From assembly GCF_022539315.1 (NCBI RefSeq), contig NC_066314.1:42345180-42409179 (forward strand): DNA of 64,000 bases, in the 5' to 3' direction. The translations under genes and the position numbers were made by a program. The notes beneath the pieces are model-generated. The model saw nothing but the letters and a program-made list of their open reading frames with translations. It had not been told where the DNA came from and ran no database searches. Source of the stretch: Serinus canaria (lineage: Eukaryota > Chordata > Aves > Passeriformes > Fringillidae). Below are positions 14,901 through 28,400 of this stretch, in pieces. Every line of letters begins with the position of its first letter. The first letter of the stretch is position 1.

Positions 14901-17900
14901 AATCCACAAAAATGTTGAAAACAAAAGCTTGGTCAGCTCATCTGTCTAGTATCTGTCTATAGTTCATGTCATAAAGGCTGCTGCTTGTTGTTTCTCCAGA
15001 GTGCTGGTTTTACACACAGGAGAGAGGAGAAGGTTGCTTAAAATGCAGACCCTCCCTTCAAAGACAACCCCACTGATTTTTGTCCTGAGAGGTGTTGATT
15101 AGCCCCTGTTTACCAGTGGGGAAAATCTTCCACCATCCCAGCTCATATGATGAAAGGTATGAAGAGCATTAAGGGAGTGGTTTCAAGAATGAAACTGCAA
15201 AAGATCAAAAGGACACCGTTTGGATTTGTCTTCAGTTGGGGCTTGACTTGGATTCTGCTAACAAAGAACCTCTTTGATCTAGAATCTTTTATTACTGCAG
15301 AGAATAAATGTAAGGAAAAAAATATTCATTTTAATTATTTTTTCTCTCCCCTGCCCCAGGAAAGTGAACAATCCAGATTGTGATGTAGTTCTGGAAGTGA
15401 AGATGTGTACTGTATGTCCAAGTTCCTTTTATAACCTATATTTCTAGCAACCAGCCACAAAAGTTATAAAAAGCCAAAAAAAACCCCTTGGTTTGGGCTC
15501 ATGCTAAAATGAAAGACTGATTCTCTAGAAATCCCTGATCATAGCAAACTGTGCCAAGTGTAAATTTGCATCCTTGCTGATTGTCCACTTTCTCCAGTGC
15601 AGTCATTCATTTGCTCTATCACATGTTCCAAATTGTAAGAACAGTATAAATAACACTTATCAGAACACTTCTGGCCTGAGCCTGTCAATGACTATTTGGG
15701 CTTCTCTGGAAGTTTCTGTAATTTTTTTCCTCTCTGTTCCAAAAGACATAACCTATTTTTATTTTCAAAAAGGAACTGAAATGTTATTCCTCTGATTGCA
15801 GAGATTATTACTGTGTCATTCATGCTTCATTTTTCTGCTTATGCAGAACTACCTGGAATGTGGAGTTTTTGGAGATTATTTTTTGGTCAGGGTTGGCTTT
15901 AACTGGCCAGTAAATCTAAATAGGAGCCACCTGATTTTCCACGGATTTGAGCAACACAGACTTGTATTTGAGGCTTTGAATGGGATAGGGGTGAGGCAGT
16001 TTCTCTACTCCACCCACTTTATAAGTATGATTTATTATTATTTTTTTCCAGTAAAGCTTCCACTACAGATCAGAAGGTATCCTGTTTTAGTTTCAGAAGT
16101 GCCAAGAAATTCAATCCATACACTATAGCCTAGGTGAGACAGAAGTCAGCTTGCTCTAAAAACAGAGTAACAGATGCATGATGCTTCCACCAGGGCCTCA
16201 AAGGCATTATATTTTAAATTTTAAAAAAGAGAAAAACAAACCCCAGCTTTTAAAATAAAGCCATACAGGCTTTCTTCTCATACTAGGAATGAGCTGGATA
16301 AAAATCCAAATAACTTGATTTTTTTACATTTGGAAGACCCAGCTGCTGTACAAAACCTCTTACAACCCTCTGTCCAAATTTTAGTTCTTATTTACTCCTC
16401 TGCTGTCATTTCTGTGATAGCTCTCACTCTTCAATAAGGTGTGATCTTTTCAGGATTAAAACTATTGGCCTGAAGACTCTCATGAATTGGGTCTTTTGAG
16501 CGATGATCCTTGGTGTCATGTCATCTCTTATACAAATTAGCAAATAAGCAAAGGAAGAAAGAAAAGTTATGTTTTTAAGGTGTAACAGGGGAATAAATAA
16601 CATGTACTTTCACTATGTCTACTGCAGAGTTTGGACCAGCTGCTCCCAGAGCAGGAGCACAATGCTCAGGGCAGCTCTGTCCCAGAGCAGGTAACAAGAT
16701 GAAAGGACACATGGGAGAGCAAACATACAGGAACTTCCATTTTTAAAACCATGGCTGAGAGGGAGGAGTCTTGACAAATACTTGGTTCTAATTCACTCCA
16801 TTTTGGTCCAGACACTGGCCAATTGTAGTACTCAATTTTCTTCTTTTTGTGGTTCTGACAGCCACAGACTCCCTCTGTAAATGCCAAACAGGAACTATGA
16901 TGTAACTAATAAAGTCTGAGTTTTCATTCTTTCCATGCAGTTTATATAGTGGACTTTTGAATAAATTCAATTTACAATAAAGCTCCATGGATTGATCTTG
17001 GCAGTTAATCACAGGATGTGAGCAAGAAGGAAGCTTCTACTTCGCATTTCTTTAGCTGCTGACTCCTATTTCCTAAAAACTGTTAATCTACTACTGCCAG
17101 TGCTATGAAGCAGATCTCTGAAAAAAATGTCTCTGTGCAAATTTGGGGGGAAATAGTTTTCTTTTCCTCACCATGATATTGAGAGACTTGCTGTACATAA
17201 GAGAAAACCTAAAGTTTCTCCAAAGTTATAAGGAGCTCTGCAAAATCATTTACAATGACATTAACCCATGGAATTCATTCTGGCAGCAGTTTCTACGGAG
17301 GACTCTGAACAAAGAGAAAGGAAACACAAAGAACTTGGGGCAAGTTTTACTCAGTCATACTTGAGTTTAGACTTGCAGATTTTTTGTGCTTTTCCAAATA
17401 GAGTTTGATGGCATCACTAATGTGTAGCATAACAGGAGACAGAGACCAGCTGCGCTTTGAGAGTTAATCTCATAAACTGCTTCCAGAGAAGGTCACATTC
17501 AGAACCCTGAGGGCTTCCAATCTGTTCAGACTTGAAAGGTATGTCAAGGAGGAATTGACTTTAAACCATCCAATTTTAGCATGCAGTTGGGCCCCAGCAC
17601 TGTGAATCCCCCAAGCACCCAGCAAACCACCAGAGGTCTTGAATTTCACCTCCCCAAGAGGATATATGTAATAAGCAGAGATACACAACACTCAGTGATT
17701 TATTTGACACAGTACCTCCTATGACCTTCAAGATAAAAAGGTGCATTTCCTCTCACAACTGTCTCATTGCTTGCAGTGCAACACTGAATAGAGCATGCAG
17801 GGCTCTGATTTGTTTACTCCCATGCTCTGTGAGTGTTTTGAGGCAGAATGTGCCTAAAACTGCTGGACAAAAGTTCACATAGCTCCCACATACTTATTAA

Positions 17901-19600
17901 AATAAATAGAGAAGGGAAGGGAAGGGAAATTGAAAGTTCATTTGAGTATTATAACTGTATTGTAAAAGACCAGCTGTCAATCCAAGATCTAGGATCATTT
18001 TACTCAATAAACACATATGTAGAAATTCAAGGAGGTTTCATCCAGTCCCTCTTTTTACTTGCTTTTAAATTGCTCAGAATTTTAGCACTGGTCACTTAGT
18101 AACCAAAGTGAAATACCCAGAAACTTCAGTGAAGCTCATTCATTTTAAGGTTGTGATGGGCTGCTTCTTAACAGCCAATCCATCTCGAGAAAAATCCGAC
18201 TTCTATCACAGAGTGTGGAATATGACTGGGGAACTCTCCCAGAAAAAACACACTGCTCTGAATGAAATTTCATTCATTCTTGTATTCATTCCTTTTTAAC
18301 ACCTGAGTTGCCTCCGAACAGAACAGGAATCTTCATATGGGGAGGTTGAAAATTTTGCCATATGCATCATTGCTTTTCACAACAACCAAGAGACCTTGTT
18401 TAGAAGTCACACAATTGCAGGTTGCAGTACTAAGTGGAAAGGACTTTCATTTCATCTCACTTCCTTTATCTGTAGGTGAAGCATCCAAAGTAATCAGACA
18501 TGTGTGCAAGCTTTGTAGTGGATGGAGATGTTAGGCTGTCATGGGAAGTGATTCACCCCACATCACCATCAGACCTATATTAAGATGATTCAATGACCAT
18601 GTTGCTGTGCAATTTCTTTCCACAGGCCACAGAAAGAAGCCTAGAGGCATAGCTGAGGTTGGATATCCAAGATCCATAAACCACATCCCTAAAGTACTGG
18701 AAACCCCTTAAAATCTGTCCTTTCCACCATCTTGGCATCCCATCCATCATGGCAGTTTTAAGCTATGAGGAATAGTCACTATTTTAACATCAATACCTTG
18801 CATCCAGGTCCCCCTCCCATTCACATGCTGATTTTTCCACATGCTGTACCCATTCAGTGACAAGAACCAGGCCTTCTGTATAGAAGGAAGGCAGTAATTT
18901 AACTACTCACCTGTCCAGGATTTCCATCCTTTACATATATACAGCTGGGGTATACAGTATAGCTAGGGTAAGGATATTAACTGAATTAGTATTTTTAGTT
19001 AGGGGATAGTGTGAGGCTGCTGCTTCAGAAACATTTTTCCCTGAAGTTGGTTTATACTTGTGTATCTTCAGAGATTGAACTCCATGGCATGTTTCTTCTT
19101 ACAGCTTTCCAGAATATGAGAACAGAGTAATTAAGCTCTATTTCAAGCCCGTGCTTCATGGTACTCACTGTAAAGAAGATAGATTCATCTGTCAAATGCT
19201 CTTCCAGAATCCTGAAGTCTGCTCTGGTATTGGTCTTTGCTTTATCTTAAGACATTTAAAAAAGTCCTTAACCATCCTAAACTTTATAGAAATTGCAGCC
19301 TTTGATTGTTGTCATTAATGGCAATAAACTGGGATTTTGACTTTTCCTCTGTTTCCATGAAAATAACATGTTCAAAATGTTGCCACTTTCTTTCTTTCAA
19401 ACTTACTTTCAGCAAGTCAACTTATTCTCTGTATTTCAAACTTTTCAAGCTCAGAAATCCAACTGAGTAGAACTGGATTTGTTGAGGTTTTCCAATGGTC
19501 CCAAGACTTCATATATTTTTTCCTTATGCTAAAGAGCAATAGGAGAACTCACTACATCCCCAAATAGTCACATTCTCTAGAGCTGAGGCTGTTATCTCTC
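5975..19600. other. Long non-coding stretch, no gene seen
   Basis: About 13.6 kb without a convincing exon. Simple sequence is sparse: a CCCT tract at 7359-7375, an AAAT tract at 9462-9477 and three GGGAA-like units at 17911-17927. A slightly GC-richer patch at 9800-10430 gives longer open frames on both strands, but they overlap each other, differ in composition and match nothing I recognise, so I treat them as chance. An open 74-nt segment at 15236-15309 is flanked by AG and GTAAGG but has no other support. Confidence 0.6.
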
Positions 19601-19642
19601 ATTTGACAATCACTAGTTCAAAGATCACTTGGAACTCACCTT

Positions 19643-19689
19643 GGGACTGGAACAAACCTCTTGCACTGCAATGTGTGCTCTAACCACCA
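19643..19689 (-). mobile_element. Relic of a tRNA-derived SINE (A and B boxes), minus strand
   Basis: Read on the minus strand, this segment has an RNA-polymerase-III type A box, TGGTGGTTAGAGCAC (19675-19689). About 16 bases further on is a B-box-like GGTTTGTTCCAGTCCC (19643-19658), with TTGCAGTGCAAGAGG between them. The order and the spacing match the D arm, anticodon arm and T arm of a tRNA. The sequence diverges from any intact tRNA and I could not trace the acceptor stem. An old tRNA-derived SINE head is therefore more likely than a working tRNA gene. The full element probably extends on either side, but I cannot set its ends or name its family. Confidence 0.45.
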
Positions 19690-19709
19690 GGCAATTGGGT
19701 GTGTGTACA

Positions 19710-22139
19710 GGAGATCCCTCTGCTTTTCTCTTTCACACTTAATTAGCAATTCTATCCTGAAGATAAAAAGGCTTTCTTACATTTGGTCTAAATAGCACAT
19801 ACCCGTGGAAAGACTCAGTGACAGCAAACAGATATTTCCTGACCAGAAAAAATACCTTGTTTGTCAAAGAGGTTGTCTGACAGCTATATTAGGGCAAGGA
19901 AAGTGAATGCCACTTTTCAAATTAGCTGGGTGTGCTATTAGGATTAAGCGCTTGATCTATCAGCTCATGCTCTAATGGGTCCCCTCATGCTCTCCTTGCA
20001 AAATTCCATTTGGGATCCCTAAAAGTAGAATTTGAAATGATCATCACAGTTTTCAAGAATTTCCAGCTTTCATTACATTAATCTGAACTGGTAGCACTTG
20101 ATGGTCTCTGGGAAGCTTCAGTTCTGCAAGTTTCATGTGGAAGTTCCCTTGAGGCATGATCTATGAATTTTATGCTGTTCCTTAAGGTAAGTGTTGGACA
20201 CGTTGAAGAAAAAAATCAACATAACTTATCACTGAGGGTAACTATGAAAACAAGACCCCAAGAAGGGAGCATGGACTTTACACCTACATTTACCACTCTT
20301 TTCTTCTTGTTGAAGACCACAAATATTGGCAATTCCAGGGGGCAGGGAGAAGGCACAGGGATTTGGCAAACTTTTAGCAAAGGCCTTTGGCTGCATTTTG
20401 TTAGTAATAGAGACAGAGCATTTCACAATATTTATGAAATCTAGAAAAGGAAGTTTGAAAGTTTGAGGCAGATGTCATTCAATCCTCTGTGCTATTCTTC
20501 TTATTCAATAAGAACTTTCTTCACCCTTTGACTTCTGTCATAACCCCTTGTGTATCTGTGTCTAATGCAACAGTGGATGGGATGCCAAGGGTAAGAAGGA
20601 GCAGTTAAATATTTGTCTGTATCTCACCAGACTCAGAGATGTCTGAGAGTTTCTTAACAATTATCCAAACCCAGGACCTAACAGCTTGCCTGAGACACTG
20701 GAGAGTTTCTGGTTAAGGTTACATGAAAGTAGTTCTTCAATATAATTCTCTATCTATTTTGGTATGGAAATTCCAAAAACATTGCTCTCATTGCACTTTA
20801 CCCATACAGTGCTGCTTTGAGTTTCTTGTGAGAAAACCAAATTAACAGATCTCAAACCCAGCAAATTGTTTTTCTGTCCTGTGGGGGTTTTTTTTGTCCA
20901 TTTTATGTTTACTATTTTCTTTTCCTGGACACTGGTCTGACATTGTGATAAATACAGAACAGCACTTAAGTTATGAAGGAATTAAATATTGAATACTTTC
21001 TCTTTTTTTTTTTTTTTTTTTTTTTGGTGTCAGAAACTTCATAATAAGTCTGAAAGGTTGTATTGGAGAGATGAAAGAAAGTTTGGTGGAACAGCATACA
21101 CTGTAATTTGCTATTGCTTTACACAGAGCCATAAAATACATGCTATAAAGTATTTTCTAATACTTTGGGGTTGGGAGAAGCACATGTGATATCTAACCAC
21201 AATCTACAGAACTGCTCTAGAAACTAGAGCTCTGTGCAGGTAGAGAGTTCACAGTCTTATAACACACTACTGAGATTCTTGGGATCAAATGGTAGAGAAA
21301 AGTACAAGGATAAAATAAGATTACTAACTTTGAATAAACAGGTAAAGCAAGGACAAACAACACTTCTTTTTCACTGCATTAAGCAGCTCAGTGTTTGTCC
21401 AGATGCTTTGGATTGATGTCCCTTATTGACTGCTGTCAAACTGTTATCAAAGACTTCCCTGCTGTGACCATTTTCTTTTCCTTTTCCCCAGGCTAAAACA
21501 GGGATATATGGTGTCTGTACTCTGTTGATCTGCACCAAGATCAGACTGGTGAGATCAGCTGCCAGGCACTAAAGGCAGCAGCAGAGAGGCAGCTGGGAGA
21601 AAGGTGCTATCCCTTTTAGCTTTGAAAATATGTATTCAAACCTAATGGTTTTTGGCACCAGATATTCTTGGATGAGCCTCCCAGACAGCTCCCAAAGGCC
21701 AGGATGGACTAACTCCATGAAGAAAAGGAAGCAAGTTACAGAAGAGGGTAGCAGTATTGCTCTTGAATGGGTCTTGGACCATACTGTTCACCTTCAACTG
21801 GTTTTCAAAGTGGAAAGAGAGAAAAAAAATTTAAATTAATTTGGTTTTTACTTTGTAAAATTTACATATAGTAATTTTTTTCCCCCCAGGTTTTTAACAT
21901 TACTTTATTAAAGCATCTTTCCTATCTGTTTTCCCTCATCTTGTGTCAGGAGTCCCTGCAAACTGCTTTATGTAGACCAGAGGGTTTCCTTTCGCCAGTT
22001 TTGAGGCTTTCCCCACTGCCAAGATCCTGACTGTCTTATTTCATTAATGAAAAGTTAAAGTGTCATACTAGGGACAGAATTCTGACAGTGAAACTAATTG
22101 GAATAAGAAAATTATAGCCCTGTACAAAAGAAAAAAAAA
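19710..22139. other. Non-coding DNA left of the GGGAA satellite
   Basis: No recognisable exon or repeat family. A run of 23 T lies at 21003-21025. I found no polyadenylation signal or gene-like sequence beside it that would mark a retrocopy. The sequence just before the satellite (22125-22139) is A-rich. Confidence 0.6.
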
Positions 22140-22476
22140 GGGGGAAGGGAAGGGAAGGGAAGGGAAGGGAAGGGAAGGGAAGGGAAGGGAAGGGAAGGGA
22201 AGGGAAGGGAAGGGAAGGGAAGGGAAGGGAAGGGAAGGGAAGGGAAGGGAAGGAAGGGAAGGGAAGGGAAGGGAAGGGAAGGGAAGGAAGGGAAGGGAAG
22301 GGAAGGGAAGGGAAGGGAAGGGAAGGGAAGGGAAGGGAAGGGAGGGAAGGGAAGGGAAGGGAAGGAAGGGAAGGGAAGGGAAGGGAAGGGAAGGGAAGGG
22401 AAGGGAAGGGAAGGGAAGGGAAGGGAAGGGAAGGGAAGGGAAGGGAAGGGAAGGGAAGGGAAGGGAAGGGAAGGGA
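22140..22476 (+). repeat. (GGGAA)n / (AAGGG)n pentanucleotide satellite, 337 bp
   Basis: An almost pure tandem array of roughly 65 copies of GGGAA on the plus strand (TTCCC on the minus). A few units are changed to GGAA or GGGA near 22250, 22286, 22340 and 22365. It follows an A-rich run (22125-22139), as expected if the array grew out of an A-rich tail. Every unit supplies a GGG run separated by two bases, so any four consecutive units fit the G3-N2 guanine-quadruplex rule. The strand is also all-purine and so prone to triplex. The minus strand has a long open frame through the array (a Phe-Pro-Ser-Leu-Pro repeat); this is an artefact of the repeat, not a gene. Confidence 0.98.
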
Positions 22477-25400
22477 CCAAACAGGCTTCTTCCACCATAC
22501 TGAGAGTATCATTTTCCAGTGATGATAAAAGAGCAAAGGCTGTTTCAGCACAGCTGAGGGGTCCAAGTGCACTGAGCTGGGTTGGCAGTTGTTGAACAGG
22601 GAAGTTTATAACACGGCACTTTGCAGGAAAAGCACCAAGTAAAGGAAAAACATAAAACAGGGAAGGAGAAGGATGAGACAGGAAATATGCGCCTGCAGTC
22701 TCACAAAAGGCAATAGTCCAGCCTTCACCAGAGAACCAGAGAATAGCCCAGGTTCACCAGAGAACCCTCTGCAAAGTGCTACTATGAGCAGCCACCACTC
22801 TGGGGAGACACCCTCCATGTCACCATGCCCCTGCCCACACACCCAGCCCCACAGTCTGTTTGTGATGCAGCTGGGCTACCCTACAAACCAGCCTGAAAGA
22901 GCCACTGGGCTGCTCTGTGCATGGGCTCCATGGCTCCAGACACTGCAGCCAGAGCTGCTCCCTGAAATGCCTTTGCTGAACAGACAGAGCTGGGAGAGTC
23001 AGTAACCCCAGCAGTTCTGAAGTCGACAGCCCAGTTTATACAACCATGAGCCATCAGCTCCTTCGCTTCAAATGCTGCCTCCATTTACGTGGCATAGCAG
23101 CAATCTGGCTTTGATGGAGAGAAATGTGGAGGAATGTGCTCCCTGGGGAGTAATGCAATACACAGACAATGTAAGAAGGAGGCTGTGCTGCTAAATGATG
23201 CACATTTCTATCCAGAACATTTTCATTAGTCTTGGAACAAAATTAAAGTTTCTACTCTCATTTGCTGAAGGTTAATACAGATTTCCATGAGATATGTCCA
23301 GATACAGATGTAATCTCTTTAATGAAATGCTCTGCCCATTCATTTCTTCAGCTTTTCTTTTTTTCTCCTGCATTGAGGATACTGCAGACATATGGAAAAG
23401 AATGAAAAAGAAAAAAAACATGTGCAATCAGAAAAACTTCAGACTAAGAGATAAAATTCCTTTTGGTTACAAAGTCAATACAGGACTGGCTAATGTTTAG
23501 ACATTAAAAGGGAAATAAAAATGATAATTAAAGATTAAATGACTGTATTACAGAATTATTTTAAATTCCCATTTTTCAACCTTTTTTCAATCTTCTAGTG
23601 AAAAAGTATATTTTTTCTCCTAAAATACTATCCTTTAGGTCTTGAAATGATAAAAAGTTATTTGCTACAATCCCATTTCTTAGTGTAGCAGCTGACATTA
23701 TGCAGCTTGTAGGTGAGACATAACTGTCTGTAACTCAGGAAATTCACTCTTGAGGGCTTTTAAAATTCCTAATTGCATAGCACTTCTTTTATTTCTGAAT
23801 TTGCAAAGTTCTTTCCATCATTCTTCCTTTGCATCTCTTTGATCCCATGCTCATTCCCTTAAAACAGTAGGTCTCAGGCAACACCTCAGCTGAATTATCA
23901 CTGGTAAAAGCAGATGTTTAAAAGCCACCTATCACCTGCATAAATTTGTGCCCCTCCTTAAATGCCTATAAAGATTCCTGAGGCTCCAATACAGCTGATT
24001 ATTCTTTCTCAGACTTCCTGATTCAGAGACTGAAATATTTAGGTCTTCAATAGCTTTCTTAAGCCCTCTTTATTTTCATCAGCCATCCTATGTCTGAGGA
24101 CATACATTCCATTTCGCTGACTTCATCTGATGGCATTTCCAATTTGTGGAATATTATTCTTTGCCTCTCGACTTTTTCAATGTTTTCATTAGCTGCTCTG
24201 GATTTGGTGTTCTTCTTTCATGATATAATACTTAACATGCCAGGGGCATTTATTTCTCCCCAGTCAAACAGAGCTCAGGAATAAACCAGCAGGGTCACTC
24301 CAGAATTTAGCACCTCTGTGGGTAAGTGTAGATCAGCATTAGAGAAAGAGAGAAAATATTTCAAGGGAAGTCTGACTAACTCTAAGAAAGAATAGGTTCT
24401 CGACCTCTGACAAACCACCAGCTTGCATGCTGTTGGAACAAAATCCCACAAGCAATCTGAAAAAACACAATTAATGACTTTTGAACTTATTGCCTCAAAT
24501 CCAGAAAATATGTAGAGAATGAAACTCATCAGGGGTATTATAGCTCCTACAGCAACATTGGAATGGTGCTGCTGCTTATGTTTTGCAACTCATAAACTCC
24601 TGTTATATCTGTTGTTATTAAAGGCATAACTGAGATCTCAGCTGACCCAAGCATGGGGGTGATCAGACAACCAGACCACTGAGTGTCTGTGGCTGACCTC
24701 TTCCCCCCTGAAATCAATGGTGCCTTTGCCATGAACTGCAGGAGACAGAGAATCAGATCCTGATGGCAGAGAAAGTGATGACTTACTTGGAAATTAATTT
24801 CCAGGTACAGATGAGAAGACCACTGGTGTCTACAGGTGTTTCTTGTCATCTACAAACTGGGTGTGGAGGGCAAGCAGGGAAGATCAGGTGGGCTCTATTC
24901 CTTACCAAACTCTCAAGTCCTGCTCTACAGTAAGCAAAAGGGATCCTGATACTGCTAAAAGGGCACTTTGCTATTCCCAGCTTTTTTTCCCCCCACATAT
25001 TCTCCATTTTCTCCCCACTCATGTATTGTTAGCTTCCAAAGGAAGGAATATAAGACAGCGAATGAACTAGTGATATTCTTCTGCATCACAAACAACCCAA
25101 AATCCCAACTGGTCTCCATTTCTTCTCCACACATTTTACATCTCATTCTGTAGTTTCTGGTTCTGTGAGCTAAATCTATGAGCTGTGTGTCATTATGAAT
25201 CAGAACACAAGCTGGCTCTAACACTTTAAACCTGGTGTTTGATTATCACACTGTAGGGGAATAGTCTTAAATTCTCTGCTTTCATACATGTCTTTTTTCT
25301 CCAGTGTTCCACTTTAAAAGTGGCTGATCAAAAGATTTCATACAGTATTTTCACATTCCATACACATAATGTCTAGGTGCGTTAGCTTCTTAAAATAAAA

Positions 25401-28400
25401 AAATAGAGAACATTTGAGAGAAGGATCCTTTATTCCTTTTACTCACTGGGAGCACAAAATGGCCCCAGCATTCTTGCATTGCAGACAAAAATGTGGACAA
25501 AATGTGCTTATTGTGAAATTTTCCATCAATTTTAAATAAATGTCAGGATGTATTATTACCAACAATTTATGTTCCTATTACTTCACAACTTCCCTGTGTT
25601 AACTTGACAGACTACATTAAAAAAGCCAACCTATTTGTCAACATTAACAGTTTGCCTTATCTGTTCTTTTTCCCATTTGGATTTCTTCTCATTTTGGAAT
25701 CTGATCAACTGCTGACTCAGTGTTTCCCCAGATTTTCAGATAATTGAGCTTAGAGTTTAATCAGGACTGAAAGCAGAGGCAGGTGGGAAGAATCCCCAGT
25801 TTTGTTTACAAGAACACATTTCCAGCAACCTCGCTTGAACTTGGTGGAAACATAGCTTTCATTTTCCTTCCATAAATGACAGATCAAGTGATGTTGCCAT
25901 AAAATACTCTGCTTCAAACCTTTGACTGCATGCTCTGGTAGCCAGTTAGAGGCCTGTTAAAGTTATGACTGTAATGTGAGTTTCTGTGACAGTTTTTGCC
26001 TTCAAATCTACATCCTAAACCCAAGGAGCTGGAGCCAAAAGGAGGTCATCCTCAAACAGTCCCTTGCACCATGTAATGGTATGGGGGCCTGGAGATGGTC
26101 TCCCTGCTTGCCAGCAGACATCTCATAATCAAAAATTAGCAAGAGTAGCTGATATGAAAACAGTAATTCATATATAAGTGCATCATTCAAAATCCAGCAT
26201 AGGCAGAGCTTTTCCAGAGACTTTGGTCTAAGAGCACAAAGGAAGACAATGTAAGAGCTTGTATCACTTTAAAAAGTAATTATAGTCCTTGCTAGGTGTC
26301 TTGTCTTTACTGTTTCCACCAGAAACAGATATTAAGGAATAATTTTCATTGATTTCAGTACGGTAAGCAAAATTTCCAAGTTTAAAGTAATGGATAAATA
26401 ACTGGAAAGGTGGCTATGCTGAGTCAGAAAAAAAAAGTGCATTGTACTTAGAAAGTACAGAGGGCCTATCAAAAGAGTTGAGGGTAAACTTTGGGCAGTC
26501 AAAAGGCCTTAGATATTTGCATCAAGACTGGGGTTTTAAAGTGATCCTGATGTTCTTTGTGCATCTACTTAAAACACAAAAATACACAAGATTTGGGAAA
26601 ATGAAACAAAAAGTTCAGTCACTGCAATATCTGAATAAATGATTATTTAAAATAGTCTGAAGTGTTTTCTTGTATTGGCATATTTTTATATGTTACGTCT
26701 CCCCTACAAAATATTTCTCCGAGGACTATTTACAGAATATCAGATAAAAACATCATAAAAATAACTGAAATATTTTCCAAACATTGGTAGAGATGCCAAG
26801 GCAGAACAGAGTTCTTCCAAGACACTTATATTATGATTACTTAAATATGACTGGCTAGTCAATAGTGTTGTGAGACATTCTTGTGTGGCTCAGTGGGATT
26901 GTTGTTGAATAAAGCACCATAAAGAACCCAAAAGCTGTTTTGAACAACAAAAATCAACTGAAAACATCAGTAGACACAAATTAGAGGAAACAAAATTAAA
27001 AAAACTCCCCACCTTTACAGTGTTGTACATCTCTTTTATTCCTAGCTAGAATAAAAGCCTGTACCCTTGCAGACCAAAATATTTGACTTTATAGGTGTTT
27101 TCCATTTGCCCAAAGAACTGCCAGAGGAATGGGTAATGAGGACCTAATTTATCACTTCATTAGCCCATCTGGCATCAAAGGATCCTTCTGTGGTTTTCTG
27201 AGACGTGAAAAAGAGGTAACTGTGAAAGCTAACTCCCAATTTTCCGCTATTTTTGCTGTTGCTTTTTCTTGTTTTCATTTCTCAAATATGTGCAACCATG
27301 AAGGCCATGAAAATAAAATAACTTTGGTACTTTTACAATCAGAAAAAAAAAAATCTGTATTTTCCTGTTTTCAAAGTACTTGAAAAGGTAGAGGAAAATA
27401 CTGAGCATTAGAATTTTATATTTTTATTGCTGCTCTTGTTGCTGTCACTATTCTGGTTTGCCAGACAGTGAGGTAGGTCTGTGCTATTTTCATGAAATGA
27501 GACTTCAGGACTAGCAGAAGGACTTTTAAACTCGGAAGATAGGTTTTTTTTCAACATAAAAATAAACTTTTTCTCAAAGAAAAAAAATCAGAAGCAAGAA
27601 CACAGAAATAGAAGAACATAAATCCTTTCTCTTTATCCATCCACTCTTTCCTTTCATGGCAAGACTTTTGCTCCAGACCTTAGTATCAGCAACTAGTTGA
27701 CCACCAGCGGTACAATAAATTTTAGTCTTTTTGAGTCCTTAGAAAAGTCTGAGGAACAGCCTAAGGATATCCTGATCCTTCTTTGTATGCCTGATTCCAT
27801 AGATGTTTTAATTTAATAATTTTAGTCTGACATTCTTTCCGTCCTTATATACAGGTTTTTACCAATTTCCATGCGATCTGTTTTGTCCTAGCCTTTTCAT
27901 TAAATTCATAAAATAAACAAGAAAGAAACACTGAAATAGCTGCACAGCAGCCTGTAGTCTGTTTTTAGGGGACACTTCACACACTAATAATCCAGTCCCC
28001 TGTGCAAGGGAATGCTGTCCTAAGGTGGCTATTCAGGCATAGCCAATCTGGTAGGAGAAAGTAGTTGGAAGGGCAGGGATGCTGAGAAATTAAATTAATG
28101 CTTATGAGTCCATAAGTGCCTAATACTATGCTTGAGCAAAATAATTCTAGAGAGGCCTTCATCTCTTGTAAGGAATGCTGGAAGCTGGAACATCATAGCT
28201 GCTGCAGGACAAATGGAATTTGCCTTGCTCATTATTTTCTTCTTTTTCTTTTTAATTTACATAGGGCAGAAGAGCACTGAGCATCAAAGAGGAGCTGGGA
28301 TAGGCTGTGCAGAAGTGCCTCTGCACCTCAGCAGGAAAAATGAGCACAACTGCTCAAGGAACATTGTCTGAAAGGATTCTCCCCCTTTCATTTGTTGCTT

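Noticed and set aside
15236..15309. 74-nt open segment between TTCAG and GTAAGG, plus strand
   Set aside because: Splice-like borders and a short open frame occur often by chance; no family similarity and a weak pyrimidine tract.
19643..19689. A functional tRNA gene
   Set aside because: A and B boxes are present, but I cannot trace the acceptor stem and the boxes deviate from consensus; an old SINE fits better.
22063..22572. Open frame of about 169 codons on the minus strand encoding Phe-Pro-Ser-Leu-Pro repeats
   Set aside because: It is simply the TTCCC satellite read in frame; a 5-bp unit lacking stops stays open in every frame. No flanking coding sequence.
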